Assembly: GCA_017510065.1 (NCBI GenBank)
Contig: JAFWOB010000074.1
Span: forward strand, 1 to 44,812
DNA: 44,812 nt
Reading direction: 5' to 3'
Origin: Parasporobacterium sp.
Lineage (GTDB): Bacteria > Bacillota > Clostridia > Lachnospirales > Lachnospiraceae
A model generated the notes under the pieces. The model saw only the letters and a list, made by a program, of their open reading frames with translations. It made no database searches and was not told the origin of the DNA. The position numbers and the translations under genes were made by a program. Below are positions 8,551-17,742 of this stretch, one piece after another; the first letter of the stretch is position 1, and each line of letters begins with the position of its first letter.

Positions 8551-10379
8551 AGGATTCTTTTGAACTTTTTCTCCAGTTCGTATTTGGACATAGATACGAT
8601 CGTAGGCCGTCCATGAGGACAATTATATGGATTGTCCAGTGTCATCAGCTCATCGATCAAAGCCTGAGCCTGCTGTACAGAAAGGATATTTCCTCCCTTA
8701 ACGGCTGCCTTACAGGCTGCCGTCGCGATCCTGTCTGTCAGGATCTGTGGTGCGGCTCCGGAAGAGACGTCAGAAAGATCATCCAGCATTTGCGTGAACC
8801 AAAGTTTTTGATCAAGGCTGAAAAGGTCAGCCGGTACAGCGCTGAGCGCATATTCGCTGCCGCCGAAATGTTCTGCTTCAAAACCGATATGTCGGAATTC
8901 TTCTGCATAACGTTTCAGGGTTTCCTCTTCCCTGGAAGACAACGTCAGGATCACAGAGGGAAACAGTTTCTGCGAGTAATGACGTTCTTCCTGAAGCCTT
9001 TTGACGATCCGTTCATAAAGAACTTTCTCATGAGCAGCATGCTGGTCAATGATATACATCTGTTCATTGTATTCTACGATCCAGTACGTATCGAATACTT
9101 CTCCGACGATCCTGTGAGATGGTTTGGCGGCTTCTGACACAAAGGGAATCTCTTCCCAGGTCTGCTGCTTCATACTTTCCTGAGAAGGTACATTGTCAGG
9201 AAGGATCCGTTCTCTTTCGGGAGCGTATTCTGTCTCTTCCCGGAAAACGGGATAATCTGACATCTCTTTCCGTTTAATGATCTCAAAAGGTTCCGGGATA
9301 TAGACTTTTTCTTTCGGCCTGTTTTCAGACAGTTCTTCAGCGCTTCCTTCCCTGGTTTCCTGCTTGCCGATGGAAATATCAGGGATGCTTTCCCTTCTGA
9401 TAATCCGTTTTCTGATGATATCATAAATGGAACGAAAGACAGATTCACTGTCGAAAAAGCGAATTTCCATCTTTGAAGGATGAACATTAACATCGATCAG
9501 TTCCGGTTCGATCACAATATTCAGAACGGCAAAAGGAAAAGTTCCTTTCATCTGATAGCCTGCATAGGCTTCTTCCAGGGCTTTCTGGATAATCCTGTCG
9601 CCTACATACCTGCCATTCACAAAGAAAAACTCAAAACTACGGTTTCCTCTCGCAATCTGCGGTTTCCCGATAAAACCGGTAACGGAAAGATTATCATCCC
9701 GGTCGTCCACATCCAGCAGATTTGCCGTAATGTCTCTTCCGAATATGGCGTAAATAGCATCTTTCAGGGACCCGTTTCCGGATGTGGAAAGCCTTACCGA
9801 CCCGTTGCTGGTAAACTTAAAGGAAATGTCAGGGCGGGACATGGCAATGCGCTGAACAATATCTGTAATATAGCCTGCTTCTGTCTGCGGAGATTTCAGA
9901 AATTTCAAACGGGCCGGAGTGTTATAAAACAGATCTCTTACAATCACCGTCGTTCCGTTAGGAAGCGCAGCATCTTCCAGGGACTGCTCTTTGCCGCCGT
10001 TGATCCTGTAGATCACTCCTGTCAAATCATTTTCTGTTTTCGTGCAGAGCTGCGTTTTTGAAACAGCTGCAATGGAAGACAAAGCTTCTCCGCGAAATCC
10101 CAGTGTATGGATAAATGAGATATCGGATGCATCTGTGATCTTGCTGGTGGAATGCCGGAGAAATGCCAGACTGATCTGATCTCTTCTGATCCCGGAACCG
10201 TTATCCGTGATTCGGATCAGTTCCAGGCCGCCGTTGCGGATCTCTATGGAAATGGCATCTGCGCCGGCGTCAATAGAGTTTTCCACAAGTTCCTTCACGA
10301 TCGATGCCGGTCTGTCCACAACTTCCCCGGCCGCGATCTTATCAATTGTATTCTGATCCAGCAGTTTTATTTCATTCAT
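8547..10379 (-). CDS. mutL: DNA mismatch repair protein MutL (endonuclease type)
   Basis: GHKL ATPase that couples MutS mismatch recognition to strand incision. The N-terminal ATPase has the family signature (KELVENSIDAGA, TLGFRGEALSSI). The C-terminal dimerisation domain carries the metal-binding nicking motif starting at D445 (DQHAAHEKVLYE) and the CPHGRP segment. The nick is therefore probably made by MutL itself, as in organisms lacking MutH. At 610 residues it is of normal length. It sits in mutS-maf-mutL-miaA with overlaps of only a few bases. Confidence 0.97.
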   Translation of the reverse strand: MNEIKLLDQNTIDKIAAGEVVDRPASIVKELVENSIDAGADAISIEIRNGGLELIRITDNGSGIRRDQISLAFLRHSTSKITDASDISFIHTLGFRGEALSSIAAVSKTQLCTKTENDLTGVIYRINGGKEQSLEDAALPNGTTVIVRDLFYNTPARLKFLKSPQTEAGYITDIVQRIAMSRPDISFKFTSNGSVRLSTSGNGSLKDAIYAIFGRDITANLLDVDDRDDNLSVTGFIGKPQIARGNRSFEFFFVNGRYVGDRIIQKALEEAYAGYQMKGTFPFAVLNIVIEPELIDVNVHPSKMEIRFFDSESVFRSIYDIIRKRIIRRESIPDISIGKQETREGSAEELSENRPKEKVYIPEPFEIIKRKEMSDYPVFREETEYAPERERILPDNVPSQESMKQQTWEEIPFVSEAAKPSHRIVGEVFDTYWIVEYNEQMYIIDQHAAHEKVLYERIVKRLQEERHYSQKLFPSVILTLSSREEETLKRYAEEFRHIGFEAEHFGGSEYALSAVPADLFSLDQKLWFTQMLDDLSDVSSGAAPQILTDRIATAACKAAVKGGNILSVQQAQALIDELMTLDNPYNCPHGRPTIVSMSKYELEKKFKRIL

Positions 10380-10380
10380 A

Positions 10381-10938
10381 TCAAAGGAATTCCTTCAGGA
10401 CCTGCATCAGATGTGCCAGCGGCAGGCCAACTACATTTAAATAATCTCCGTTGATACGTTTTACCAGGATTGCACCCCTTCCCTGGATTCCGTATGCTCC
10501 GGCTTTATCCATGGGTTCTCCTGTCCTGATATAAGCATCGATCTCTTCTTCGTTCAGAGGATAAAACTCTACTTCTGTCGCTTCATAAAAAGACCGGGTG
10601 TCTTGTGTATCGCAATCAAGGACCGTTACGCCCGTATATACTGTGTGTACTCTTCCGGACAGCTGCCGCAGCATACAGCGGGCGTCTTCTTCGTTCGACG
10701 GTTTTCCGAGAATCCCATCCAGAAAAACAACGGTATCCGCGCCGATCACGACGGCATGATCCAGCAAAGCTCCTGCTGCCTGTGCTTTACGCCGCGACAG
10801 CTCCATGACATATTCTTCCGGCGCCTTTTCAGGGATGGATTCTTCGCAGTCCGGGGATACAACGGTAAACTCAAACCCGGATAACTGCATGATCTCTCTT
10901 CTTCTCGGAGAGGTTGAGGCAAGGATCAATCGTTTCAT
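10381..10938 (-). CDS. maf: Maf-type nucleoside triphosphate pyrophosphatase
   Basis: A 185-residue Maf/Ham1-fold enzyme expected to hydrolyse non-canonical or excess nucleoside triphosphates (dTTP/UTP type). The N-terminal signature LILASTSPRRREIM and the catalytic region VIGADTVVFLDG are intact. The ATG overlaps the mutS stop codon as ATGA, and mutL follows one base after its own stop codon. The position inside the mismatch repair operon fits a nucleotide-pool or genome-integrity role. Confidence 0.93.
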   Translation of the reverse strand: MKRLILASTSPRRREIMQLSGFEFTVVSPDCEESIPEKAPEEYVMELSRRKAQAAGALLDHAVVIGADTVVFLDGILGKPSNEEDARCMLRQLSGRVHTVYTGVTVLDCDTQDTRSFYEATEVEFYPLNEEEIDAYIRTGEPMDKAGAYGIQGRGAILVKRINGDYLNVVGLPLAHLMQVLKEFL

Positions 10939-13547
10939 AATAAAGACTTTAATTCATATAATATATTAATTGCTTCCAGCGGAGTCAGTTTATCCGGCTC
11001 TATTCCTTTCAGTTTACGATGCACGATATCATCTGCTGTCGTCAATACAAACTGTCCGGTTTTATCCTGCACACCGGTATCCGCTTTTGGTGCACGTATC
11101 CTCTCGGAAGGTGAAGAACCGGCAATATCCGCTTCCGTCAGCTGGATCACGATCTCTTTGGCACGATCAATGATCTCATCCGGAACGCCTGCCAGACGTG
11201 CAACCTGAATGCCATAACTTTTATCAGCCCCACCCCGCTTGATCTTACGGAGGAAAATGATATCTTCTCCCTGTTCCATCACGCTGATACAGTAATTTTT
11301 AACGCCTCCGATCCTTCCCTCCAGCTCAGTCAGTTCATGATAATGAGTGGAAAAGAATGTCTTGGCTCCGCATTTTGTCCGGTCTGCGATATACTCCACA
11401 ACGACCCAGGCAATGCTCATACCATCATAAGTACTTGTGCCTCTGCCGATTTCATCCAGGATGATGAGGGAGTCTGAAGTGGCATTTCGCAGAATGTTTG
11501 CTACTTCGGTCATCTCGACCATAAAGGTGCTTTGTCCGCTGGCAAGATCATCCGATGCGCCGACTCTCGTAAAGATTCGGTCACAAGTACAGATATCAGC
11601 AGCGGAAGCCGGGACAAAGCTGCCGATGGCTGCCATCAGAACGATCAGCGCCAGCTGTCTCATATAGGTAGACTTGCCTGCCATGTTAGGTCCTGTAATG
11701 ATACTGACCCGGTTGTCGCTGCGGTCGGAATAAGCGTCGTTCGGGATGAACCTGCCCTCTTCCATCATCATTTCCACAACCGGATGACGGCCATCCGTTA
11801 TAGAGATCGTTCCGGACATATTGATGGAAGGACGGACATATTTGTTGTGTTCCGCAACATAGGCAAGGGAACAGAACGTATCGATCCCTGATACTGCATG
11901 AGCAGTACGATGGATCCTTTCCAGCTGTCCCGCGATCTGTTCCCTGATATCATTGAACAGATCATATTCATAAGAAAACAGCTTTTCCTCCGCCCCCAGG
12001 ATCATATCTTCCAGTTCTTTCAGTTCCTGCGTGATATAACGTTCCGCATTCACCAGCGTCTGTTTGCGTATATATCGTTCCGGCACTTTATCCCTGAAAG
12101 AATTGGTGACTTCAATATAATAACCGAATACTTTATTGTAACGGATCTTGAGTCCCTTGATGTCTGTTTCACTTCGCTCTTTTTCCTCAAGCTTGGAAAG
12201 CCAGTTCTTTCCTTCGATCTTGGAATCCCTTAATTTATCTATCCGTTCGGAATACCCCTGCTTGATGATCCCGCCTTCTTTGATGGTGATCGGTGCGTCT
12301 TCACTGATCGATTCATCGATCAGATGATACAGGTCCTCCAGCGGATCCAGTTCCTCACAGATCTCTTTCAGCAGCGGAGAAGTAAAATTATGCAAAAGCT
12401 GTTTGATAAACGGGAGCATTTCCAGTGAATTTTTGAAAGCGATCAGATCCCTCGGATTGGCAGAACGATAAGAGATCCTGGCCAAAAGACGTTCCAGGTC
12501 ATAAACAGGATTCAGATATTCCCTGATCTCATCCCGGTCAATGAGGCTGCCGTTCAATTCCTGCACCGCGTCAAGTCTTTTTTCGATCTGTGCGGCATCC
12601 ACCAGCGGCTGTTCCAGAAAAGAACGCAGCATCCGGGCTCCCATGGCAGTTTTTGTCTTGTCCAGGACCCACAGAAGAGAGCCCCTTTTGCTCTTCTCCC
12701 GCATCGTCTCAGTCAGCTCCAGGTTTCTTCTGGTAGCATGATCGATACTCATGTATCTGCCGGCGTGATAGGTCGTGATCCTATTCAGAAACTCCAGGCT
12801 GGTCTTCTGTGTCTCGTATAAGTATTTCAGGAGCGCTCCGGTACAGGGTACCGAACCCGGAATATCCTTCAGCCCCAGGCCCGCAATATCCAGCACATGG
12901 AAATGCTTTTTGATCAGTTCCAGACAGCTGTCATTTTCAAAATATGGATCCGAAAGCGTGTAACAGGTAATCCCAAGCTTATCCCGCAGATAATCAAAGT
13001 CTACCGGCGTCATGAGAAAAGCCTGGTTTGAAATGATCTCCGCCACCGGAAATTTATTGATCTCATCGAACAGATGCTCCGGACTGTCTATATGTGTTGT
13101 CTGAAAATCTCCGGTTGTGATATCAACAAAAGAAAGGGTAAAGGAATCTTCTGCATAGTATACACACATCAGATAGTTATTCTTTGTCTCGTCCAATGCC
13201 AGAGAGTTAATATTGGTACCGGGTGTAACGATCCGGATCACTTCTCTTTTGACGATTCCTTTTGCCAGTTTCGGATCTTCCATCTGCTCGGCAATGGCAA
13301 CTTTATAGCCTTTGGAAACCAGTCTGTTCAGATAGGTATCCACCGCATGAAACGGCACGCCGCACATGGGAGCTCTTTCCTCCAGGCCGCAGTCTTTGCC
13401 GGTCAGAGTGATCTCCAGCTCCCTGGATGCGATCTTGGCATCCTCAAAGAACATTTCATAGAAATCCCCTAACCTGTAGAACAGGATACAGTCATTATAT
13501 TGTTTCTTTGTCTCCAGATACTGAGACATCATGGGCGAGAGTGCCAT
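10935..13547 (-). CDS. mutS: DNA mismatch repair protein MutS
   Basis: Recognises base mismatches and loops, then recruits MutL. The N-terminal mismatch-binding domain contains the Phe-x-Glu wedge (GDFYEMFFED). The ABC-type ATPase domain has Walker A (GPNMAGKST, near residue 620), Walker B (LIILDEIGRGTSTYDG) and the FSTHYHEL switch. The 870-residue length is standard. The ATG at 13547 has an AAAGGA site ten bases upstream and lies inside the miaB end, giving a 53-base overlap, so translation is probably coupled. Confidence 0.98.
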   Translation of the reverse strand: MALSPMMSQYLETKKQYNDCILFYRLGDFYEMFFEDAKIASRELEITLTGKDCGLEERAPMCGVPFHAVDTYLNRLVSKGYKVAIAEQMEDPKLAKGIVKREVIRIVTPGTNINSLALDETKNNYLMCVYYAEDSFTLSFVDITTGDFQTTHIDSPEHLFDEINKFPVAEIISNQAFLMTPVDFDYLRDKLGITCYTLSDPYFENDSCLELIKKHFHVLDIAGLGLKDIPGSVPCTGALLKYLYETQKTSLEFLNRITTYHAGRYMSIDHATRRNLELTETMREKSKRGSLLWVLDKTKTAMGARMLRSFLEQPLVDAAQIEKRLDAVQELNGSLIDRDEIREYLNPVYDLERLLARISYRSANPRDLIAFKNSLEMLPFIKQLLHNFTSPLLKEICEELDPLEDLYHLIDESISEDAPITIKEGGIIKQGYSERIDKLRDSKIEGKNWLSKLEEKERSETDIKGLKIRYNKVFGYYIEVTNSFRDKVPERYIRKQTLVNAERYITQELKELEDMILGAEEKLFSYEYDLFNDIREQIAGQLERIHRTAHAVSGIDTFCSLAYVAEHNKYVRPSINMSGTISITDGRHPVVEMMMEEGRFIPNDAYSDRSDNRVSIITGPNMAGKSTYMRQLALIVLMAAIGSFVPASAADICTCDRIFTRVGASDDLASGQSTFMVEMTEVANILRNATSDSLIILDEIGRGTSTYDGMSIAWVVVEYIADRTKCGAKTFFSTHYHELTELEGRIGGVKNYCISVMEQGEDIIFLRKIKRGGADKSYGIQVARLAGVPDEIIDRAKEIVIQLTEADIAGSSPSERIRAPKADTGVQDKTGQFVLTTADDIVHRKLKGIEPDKLTPLEAINILYELKSLL

Positions 13548-14955
13548 AATAATAAAATCCTTTTGCTTCCACTAATGTAACATCGACGATCTGACCGATC
13601 AGTTCCGGATCTGCTTTAAAGTGTACAACGCTGTTATTGGAAAGCCGGCCGGACAGAAGGGCGGGATCTTTCGCATTGATTTCTTCCGCAAGCACCGGCA
13701 TGGTCCGTCCCTTAAATCGGACGGTCTGTTCCCTGGAGATTTCCGTAACTCTGTTCAAAAGCCTTTTGAACCTGTCATCTACGATTTCCCGGGGAACCTG
13801 GTTCGGCATGGATGCTGCCTTTGTACCGGAACGTTTGGAATAGATAAACGTAAACGCACTGTCAAAGCGTACCTTTTCTACCACATCCATGGTCTCCAGA
13901 AAATCCTCTTCTGTTTCTCCGGGGAAACCAACAATGATGTCGGTGGTGATCGAAACATCGGGGATCCGTTCCCTTATCTTTGCAGCCAGATCCAGATACG
14001 CCTGCTTGTCATACCGCCTGTTCATTTCTTTCAGGATCCTGCTGCTCCCGGATTGCAGAGGAAGGTGTATATGACGGCATATGGACGGAGTCTGCTTGAT
14101 CACTTCGATCAGTTCATCGGAAAGATCTTTGGGATGAGATGTCATGAAGCGGACTCTTTTGATTCCTTCTGTTTCTGCGACCTGTTTTAACAGTTCCGGA
14201 AATGTGATGTCTGCCTGATAGGAATTTACGTTTTGGCCGAGCAGCATGATCTCAATGACACCCTCTGACGCCAGATTCCTTACTTCCCTCAGAATGTCTT
14301 CCGGCGTCCTGCTCCTCTCTCTACCCCTCACATAAGGAACAATACAGTAACTGCAGAAATTATTGCAGCCATACATGATGTTTACGCCTGACTTGAAGGA
14401 ATATTTTCTGGCAGAAGGAAGGTTTTCAACGATCCGGTCCGCTCCTTCCAGGATCTCCGTCTGGTTCTGCTGTTCTGCAAGATACCGAAACAGCAGTTCC
14501 GCAAGTTTATAGATATTATGGGTTCCGAAAATGATATTGACATGAGGATACTTCTCATTGATCGTCTGAACAACCTGTTTTTCCTGCATCATGCAGCCGC
14601 AGACGGCAATGATCATATCTCTGTTCTGCTTTTTGATCCCTTTCAGCGAACCTAAACGTCCATAAAACCGGATGTTGGCATTTTCACGGACGGTACAGGT
14701 ATTGAACAGTACAAAATCGGCATTTTCAGAATCAGTCTCCCGGTATCCGATATCCGTGAGGATCCTGGCCAGTTTTTCAGAATCCTTGGCATTCATCTGG
14801 CAGCCGAAGGTATTGACATGGAATGTCAGTTCCCGGTTCCGCTCTTTTGCCATGCAGGAAAGGATCTTTGCACATTCCTCTTTAAAAAAAGCCTGTCTAT
14901 CAGGTTCTTCAGACGGTGCTTCCGCTATGATATTTTCAATCAGATCTTTATCCAT
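13495..14955 (-). CDS. miaB: tRNA-2-methylthio-N6-dimethylallyladenosine synthase
   Basis: Radical-SAM methylthiotransferase that converts i6A37 to ms2i6A37 in tRNA, downstream of MiaA, which is encoded in the same run. The N-terminal domain has three cluster-ligand cysteines (NTFGCQMN, NTCTVRE, CGCMMQE). The radical-SAM CxxxCxxC is in YGCNNFCSYCIVPYVRGRE. A TRAM domain closes the protein. It has 486 residues, with a 40-residue N-terminal extension rich in acidic residues. It is a paralogue of RimO at 23310-24647. Confidence 0.97.
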   Translation of the reverse strand: MDKDLIENIIAEAPSEEPDRQAFFKEECAKILSCMAKERNRELTFHVNTFGCQMNAKDSEKLARILTDIGYRETDSENADFVLFNTCTVRENANIRFYGRLGSLKGIKKQNRDMIIAVCGCMMQEKQVVQTINEKYPHVNIIFGTHNIYKLAELLFRYLAEQQNQTEILEGADRIVENLPSARKYSFKSGVNIMYGCNNFCSYCIVPYVRGRERSRTPEDILREVRNLASEGVIEIMLLGQNVNSYQADITFPELLKQVAETEGIKRVRFMTSHPKDLSDELIEVIKQTPSICRHIHLPLQSGSSRILKEMNRRYDKQAYLDLAAKIRERIPDVSITTDIIVGFPGETEEDFLETMDVVEKVRFDSAFTFIYSKRSGTKAASMPNQVPREIVDDRFKRLLNRVTEISREQTVRFKGRTMPVLAEEINAKDPALLSGRLSNNSVVHFKADPELIGQIVDVTLVEAKGFYYYGTLAHDVSVSGDKETI

Positions 14956-14970
14956 AATCTATCTTTAAGT

Positions 14971-16119
14971 TCAGCAGTAAATATAACAGTTTTCCTCTGT
15001 CAGGCAGAGGCAGCAGTAATCTTTCTCTTCATCCGCAACGCGCTTCATGCCCGGATAGGAATAAATATGCAGTCTCGGCCGTTTCTGGAAGGATTCCAGC
15101 AGAAACAGTCCCCCGGACTGCGCCAGGAAACGTTCCTCGTAGAACCAGATATCGGCCTCCGCATTTTTCAGGTTAATAAAAGTAATATCGTCACCGTTCT
15201 GCCTGCGCACATAGGGAATATTGTTCACTACATGGGTAATGTACAGGTCCTCCGGATCAAAGGAAGCGATGGAATACTCTGTCCGTTCCTCCGTTTCGTT
15301 ATGAAAAAAGACACATTTCGTGATCTTTCGTTCTGCATCTATAATCGTAAAATGCGTATAGTCTCCGTCTACAAAAGGTTTTGTAATATGTCTGTCCAGA
15401 TAGGCCGATTCGATCATAGGCATATCCACGATCTCTTTCTCCAGTGTGATATCAGCAATGAATTTGGCGACGGTTGTCAGATAAATACTTTCGATAAAGG
15501 ACTCGCTTTTACTTCCGGTATCCAGCCTGCTGTCTTCAATATAGGAATAGCCGGTCTTTACCAGGATCTTTTTTTCGGAAACCGGGATGACGGTATTGAT
15601 GCCGTTATTGATAAAATTGGCTTCCGAAACAGCTGTTTCCGTCCCTGAATCCAGATTGTATAACGTCAGGGAAAACTCTATATTTCCCATCATATTCTGG
15701 GAAACGCTCCTGTGAAGAATCTCTGTCTGCATCAGAATGGTGGAGTCGCTTAGGATAAACAGTTTCATCCTCTTGTCTTCGTTCAGCAGGTCTCTGTTCT
15801 TGATAAAGGAACAGATCATGACAGATTTATGCTCTTTCGTGGAATAGCGGAATATGGAAATGTTCAGTTTGCTGTTTTCCGTCACATCACAGGCAGCAAA
15901 ATAAACATCCCCGCAGTTCCAGATGCAGTTGATGATCTCGATAAACCGGATTTTCGAAATATCGGGTTCTATCTCAGAGATGGTGTTCTCTTTCGGATCA
16001 AAGATCTGCATGGAAATCAGGTCCGTACGTTCAGGAACAGCATAGTATTCAATGATATACTGTCCTGCTGTTACTGCCTTGATTAAATTGTCGTGATTGC
16101 TGATCAAAGTGACATTCAT
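14971..16119 (-). CDS. Uncharacterised 382-residue protein
   Basis: I do not recognise a family. The protein has no signal peptide and no membrane helix. It is dominated by short beta-strand-like segments alternating with polar loops, which would suit a beta-propeller or beta-sandwich, although no repeat is clear. It ends in a cysteine-rich tail (YCCLCLTEENCYIYC). It sits alone between a flavoprotein and miaB with its own promoter-like sequence. The ATG at 16119 has no Shine-Dalgarno and lies nine bases after a -10 box. The full-length frame is consistent with a real gene. Confidence 0.75.
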   Translation of the reverse strand: MNVTLISNHDNLIKAVTAGQYIIEYYAVPERTDLISMQIFDPKENTISEIEPDISKIRFIEIINCIWNCGDVYFAACDVTENSKLNISIFRYSTKEHKSVMICSFIKNRDLLNEDKRMKLFILSDSTILMQTEILHRSVSQNMMGNIEFSLTLYNLDSGTETAVSEANFINNGINTVIPVSEKKILVKTGYSYIEDSRLDTGSKSESFIESIYLTTVAKFIADITLEKEIVDMPMIESAYLDRHITKPFVDGDYTHFTIIDAERKITKCVFFHNETEERTEYSIASFDPEDLYITHVVNNIPYVRRQNGDDITFINLKNAEADIWFYEERFLAQSGGLFLLESFQKRPRLHIYSYPGMKRVADEEKDYCCLCLTEENCYIYC

Positions 16120-16128
16120 AACTTGAAA

Positions 16129-16157
16129 ACTATACCATAATGCATTCTGAAATACAA
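16129..16157 (-). promoter_or_regulatory. Promoter of the 382-residue protein gene, possibly leaderless
   Basis: On the minus strand TTGTAT (16157-16152) and TATAGT (16134-16129) are 17 bases apart. Only nine bases separate the -10 box from the ATG at 16119, so initiation at the usual distance would start the mRNA two or three bases before the ATG. No Shine-Dalgarno is present. Confidence 0.55.
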
Positions 16158-16158
16158 A

Positions 16159-17739
16159 TCAGCCAGGACAAAACCGGCTGCAGAGAGATTCAAATACCTT
16201 GATCCCGTCAACAGCTGCGCTGGTGATCCCGCCTGCGTATCCGGCACCTTCGCCTGCCGGATATACTCCATTTATACAGGACTGCAGCTGATCGTCCCGC
16301 AATATTCTAACCGGAGAAGAGGTCCTGCTCTCTACCGCGGAAAGAAGGACATCCGGATCATCGAATCCTTCGATCTGCCCCGCAAAATAATGGATCGCTT
16401 CTGAAATATCAAGGCAGATTTCTTCCGGCAGCACGCGGCGGATGTCAGCCATGACCGTTTCACCCTTGTGCACAGGCGATATCTTCCCAAAGGATTCCGA
16501 CACTCTGCCCAGCTCAAAGTCTTCCAGCCGCTGGCTGATGATCTTTCCCTTTCCTGCCTGATAAGCTTTTTTTTCAAGCATCCTCTGGAATGCAATATTC
16601 TCTTTGGGATCGTCGGACGGGTTTACGGCTACTACAATGGCAGAATTGGCGTTGTCCGAGTCCCTTTTGGAATAACTCATCCCGTTGATGCACAGCATTC
16701 CATGTTCCGAAGAAGAATTGACGACATATCCACCGGGACACATACAGAAAGAATAAACGCTGTTTCCCCTACTGCTGTGATAGGTCAGTTTATAATCTGC
16801 AGGGGGAAGCAGCCCGCCCATATCCTGCCCATATCTTGCCTGATCGATCTCAGCCTGAAGATGTTCTGCGCGGACCCCCACTGCAAAAGGCTTGGCACTG
16901 ATACTGAGAGGTGATCGATCGATCAGGTACTCAAAGGTATCCCGGGCAGAATGACCGATTGCCAGGACTGCTGTTTCTGCCGGAATGAACTCGCCGTCAT
17001 TTACCAGGATTCCAGTCAAAGTGTCTTTTTCTATGCAGAATTCCCGGAAGACCGTTCGATATCTGAAATCGCCTCCCAGTTCCAGGATCCGTTCCCGCAT
17101 ACCGGATACAATGCGCATCAGAACGTCTGTGCCGACATGAGGTTTATTGATATATGTGATCTCTTCAGGTGCACCGTACTTTACAAACGTCCGGAGAACC
17201 AGGCCGATCCTGCCGGAAGTATCATTGATGCCGGTATTCAGTTTGCCGTCGGAGAAAGTTCCCGCTCCGCCTTCCCCGAACTGTACATTGCTCTCGGGAT
17301 CCAGCTTATTCGTTTCCCAGAAATGCTGCACGGTAAGAAACCTCTTCTCCACCGGGTCGCCTCTTTCGATCACAACAGGCCGGAATCCTTTTTCCGCAAG
17401 AAAATAGGCGCAGAACAGTCCGGCAGGTCCGCTTCCGATCACCAGCGGGCGTTCTTTCATCACTGCCTTTCCATATTCGGGGAAATGATAACTGCGGTCA
17501 GGTGCTTCCGTGATCTTCGGGTTCCTGCAGTGCTTCAGGTATTCTTTTTCACGGGAAATGCTGCAGTCGACCGTATAGCTGTACCGAATATTGTTTCTGT
17601 CCCTTGCATCCAGGGATTTTCTGGCGATCATAAAAGCAAGAAGCCTTGTATCTGAAATACGAAGCTTCTTTAAGATCGCTGCTCTCAGGTCCGCAGCACT
17701 GTGATCGATTGACAGATGCAGCTGTGATATCCGTACCAT
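16159..17739 (-). CDS. FAD-dependent oxidoreductase (COG2509-type)
   Basis: A 526-residue flavoprotein. About 95 N-terminal residues resemble the ferredoxin-like domain usual for this family, followed by the Rossmann dinucleotide motif VIGSGPAGLFCAYFLAEKG. Further FAD-contact segments are FGEGGAGTFSDGKLNTG and a C-terminal GEGAGYAGGITSAAVDG. These proteins are widespread in Clostridia and their substrate is unknown. The gene follows the HI0933-type flavoprotein gene after three bases, so two flavoproteins are made from one message. Confidence 0.88.
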   Translation of the reverse strand: MVRISQLHLSIDHSAADLRAAILKKLRISDTRLLAFMIARKSLDARDRNNIRYSYTVDCSISREKEYLKHCRNPKITEAPDRSYHFPEYGKAVMKERPLVIGSGPAGLFCAYFLAEKGFRPVVIERGDPVEKRFLTVQHFWETNKLDPESNVQFGEGGAGTFSDGKLNTGINDTSGRIGLVLRTFVKYGAPEEITYINKPHVGTDVLMRIVSGMRERILELGGDFRYRTVFREFCIEKDTLTGILVNDGEFIPAETAVLAIGHSARDTFEYLIDRSPLSISAKPFAVGVRAEHLQAEIDQARYGQDMGGLLPPADYKLTYHSSRGNSVYSFCMCPGGYVVNSSSEHGMLCINGMSYSKRDSDNANSAIVVAVNPSDDPKENIAFQRMLEKKAYQAGKGKIISQRLEDFELGRVSESFGKISPVHKGETVMADIRRVLPEEICLDISEAIHYFAGQIEGFDDPDVLLSAVESRTSSPVRILRDDQLQSCINGVYPAGEGAGYAGGITSAAVDGIKVFESLCSRFCPG

Positions 17740-17742
17740 ACT

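Noticed and set aside
8551-8622. Upstream extension of MiaA by 24 residues
   Set aside because: It would overlap mutL by 76 bases. The ATG at 8550 gives the usual protein start and a standard ATGA coupling.
14818-15648. Plus-strand open frame of 276 codons spanning the miaB start and the 382-residue gene
   Set aside because: It crosses two minus-strand genes and has no ribosome site or recognisable domain. The minus-strand frame there is full length and properly spaced, with its own promoter.
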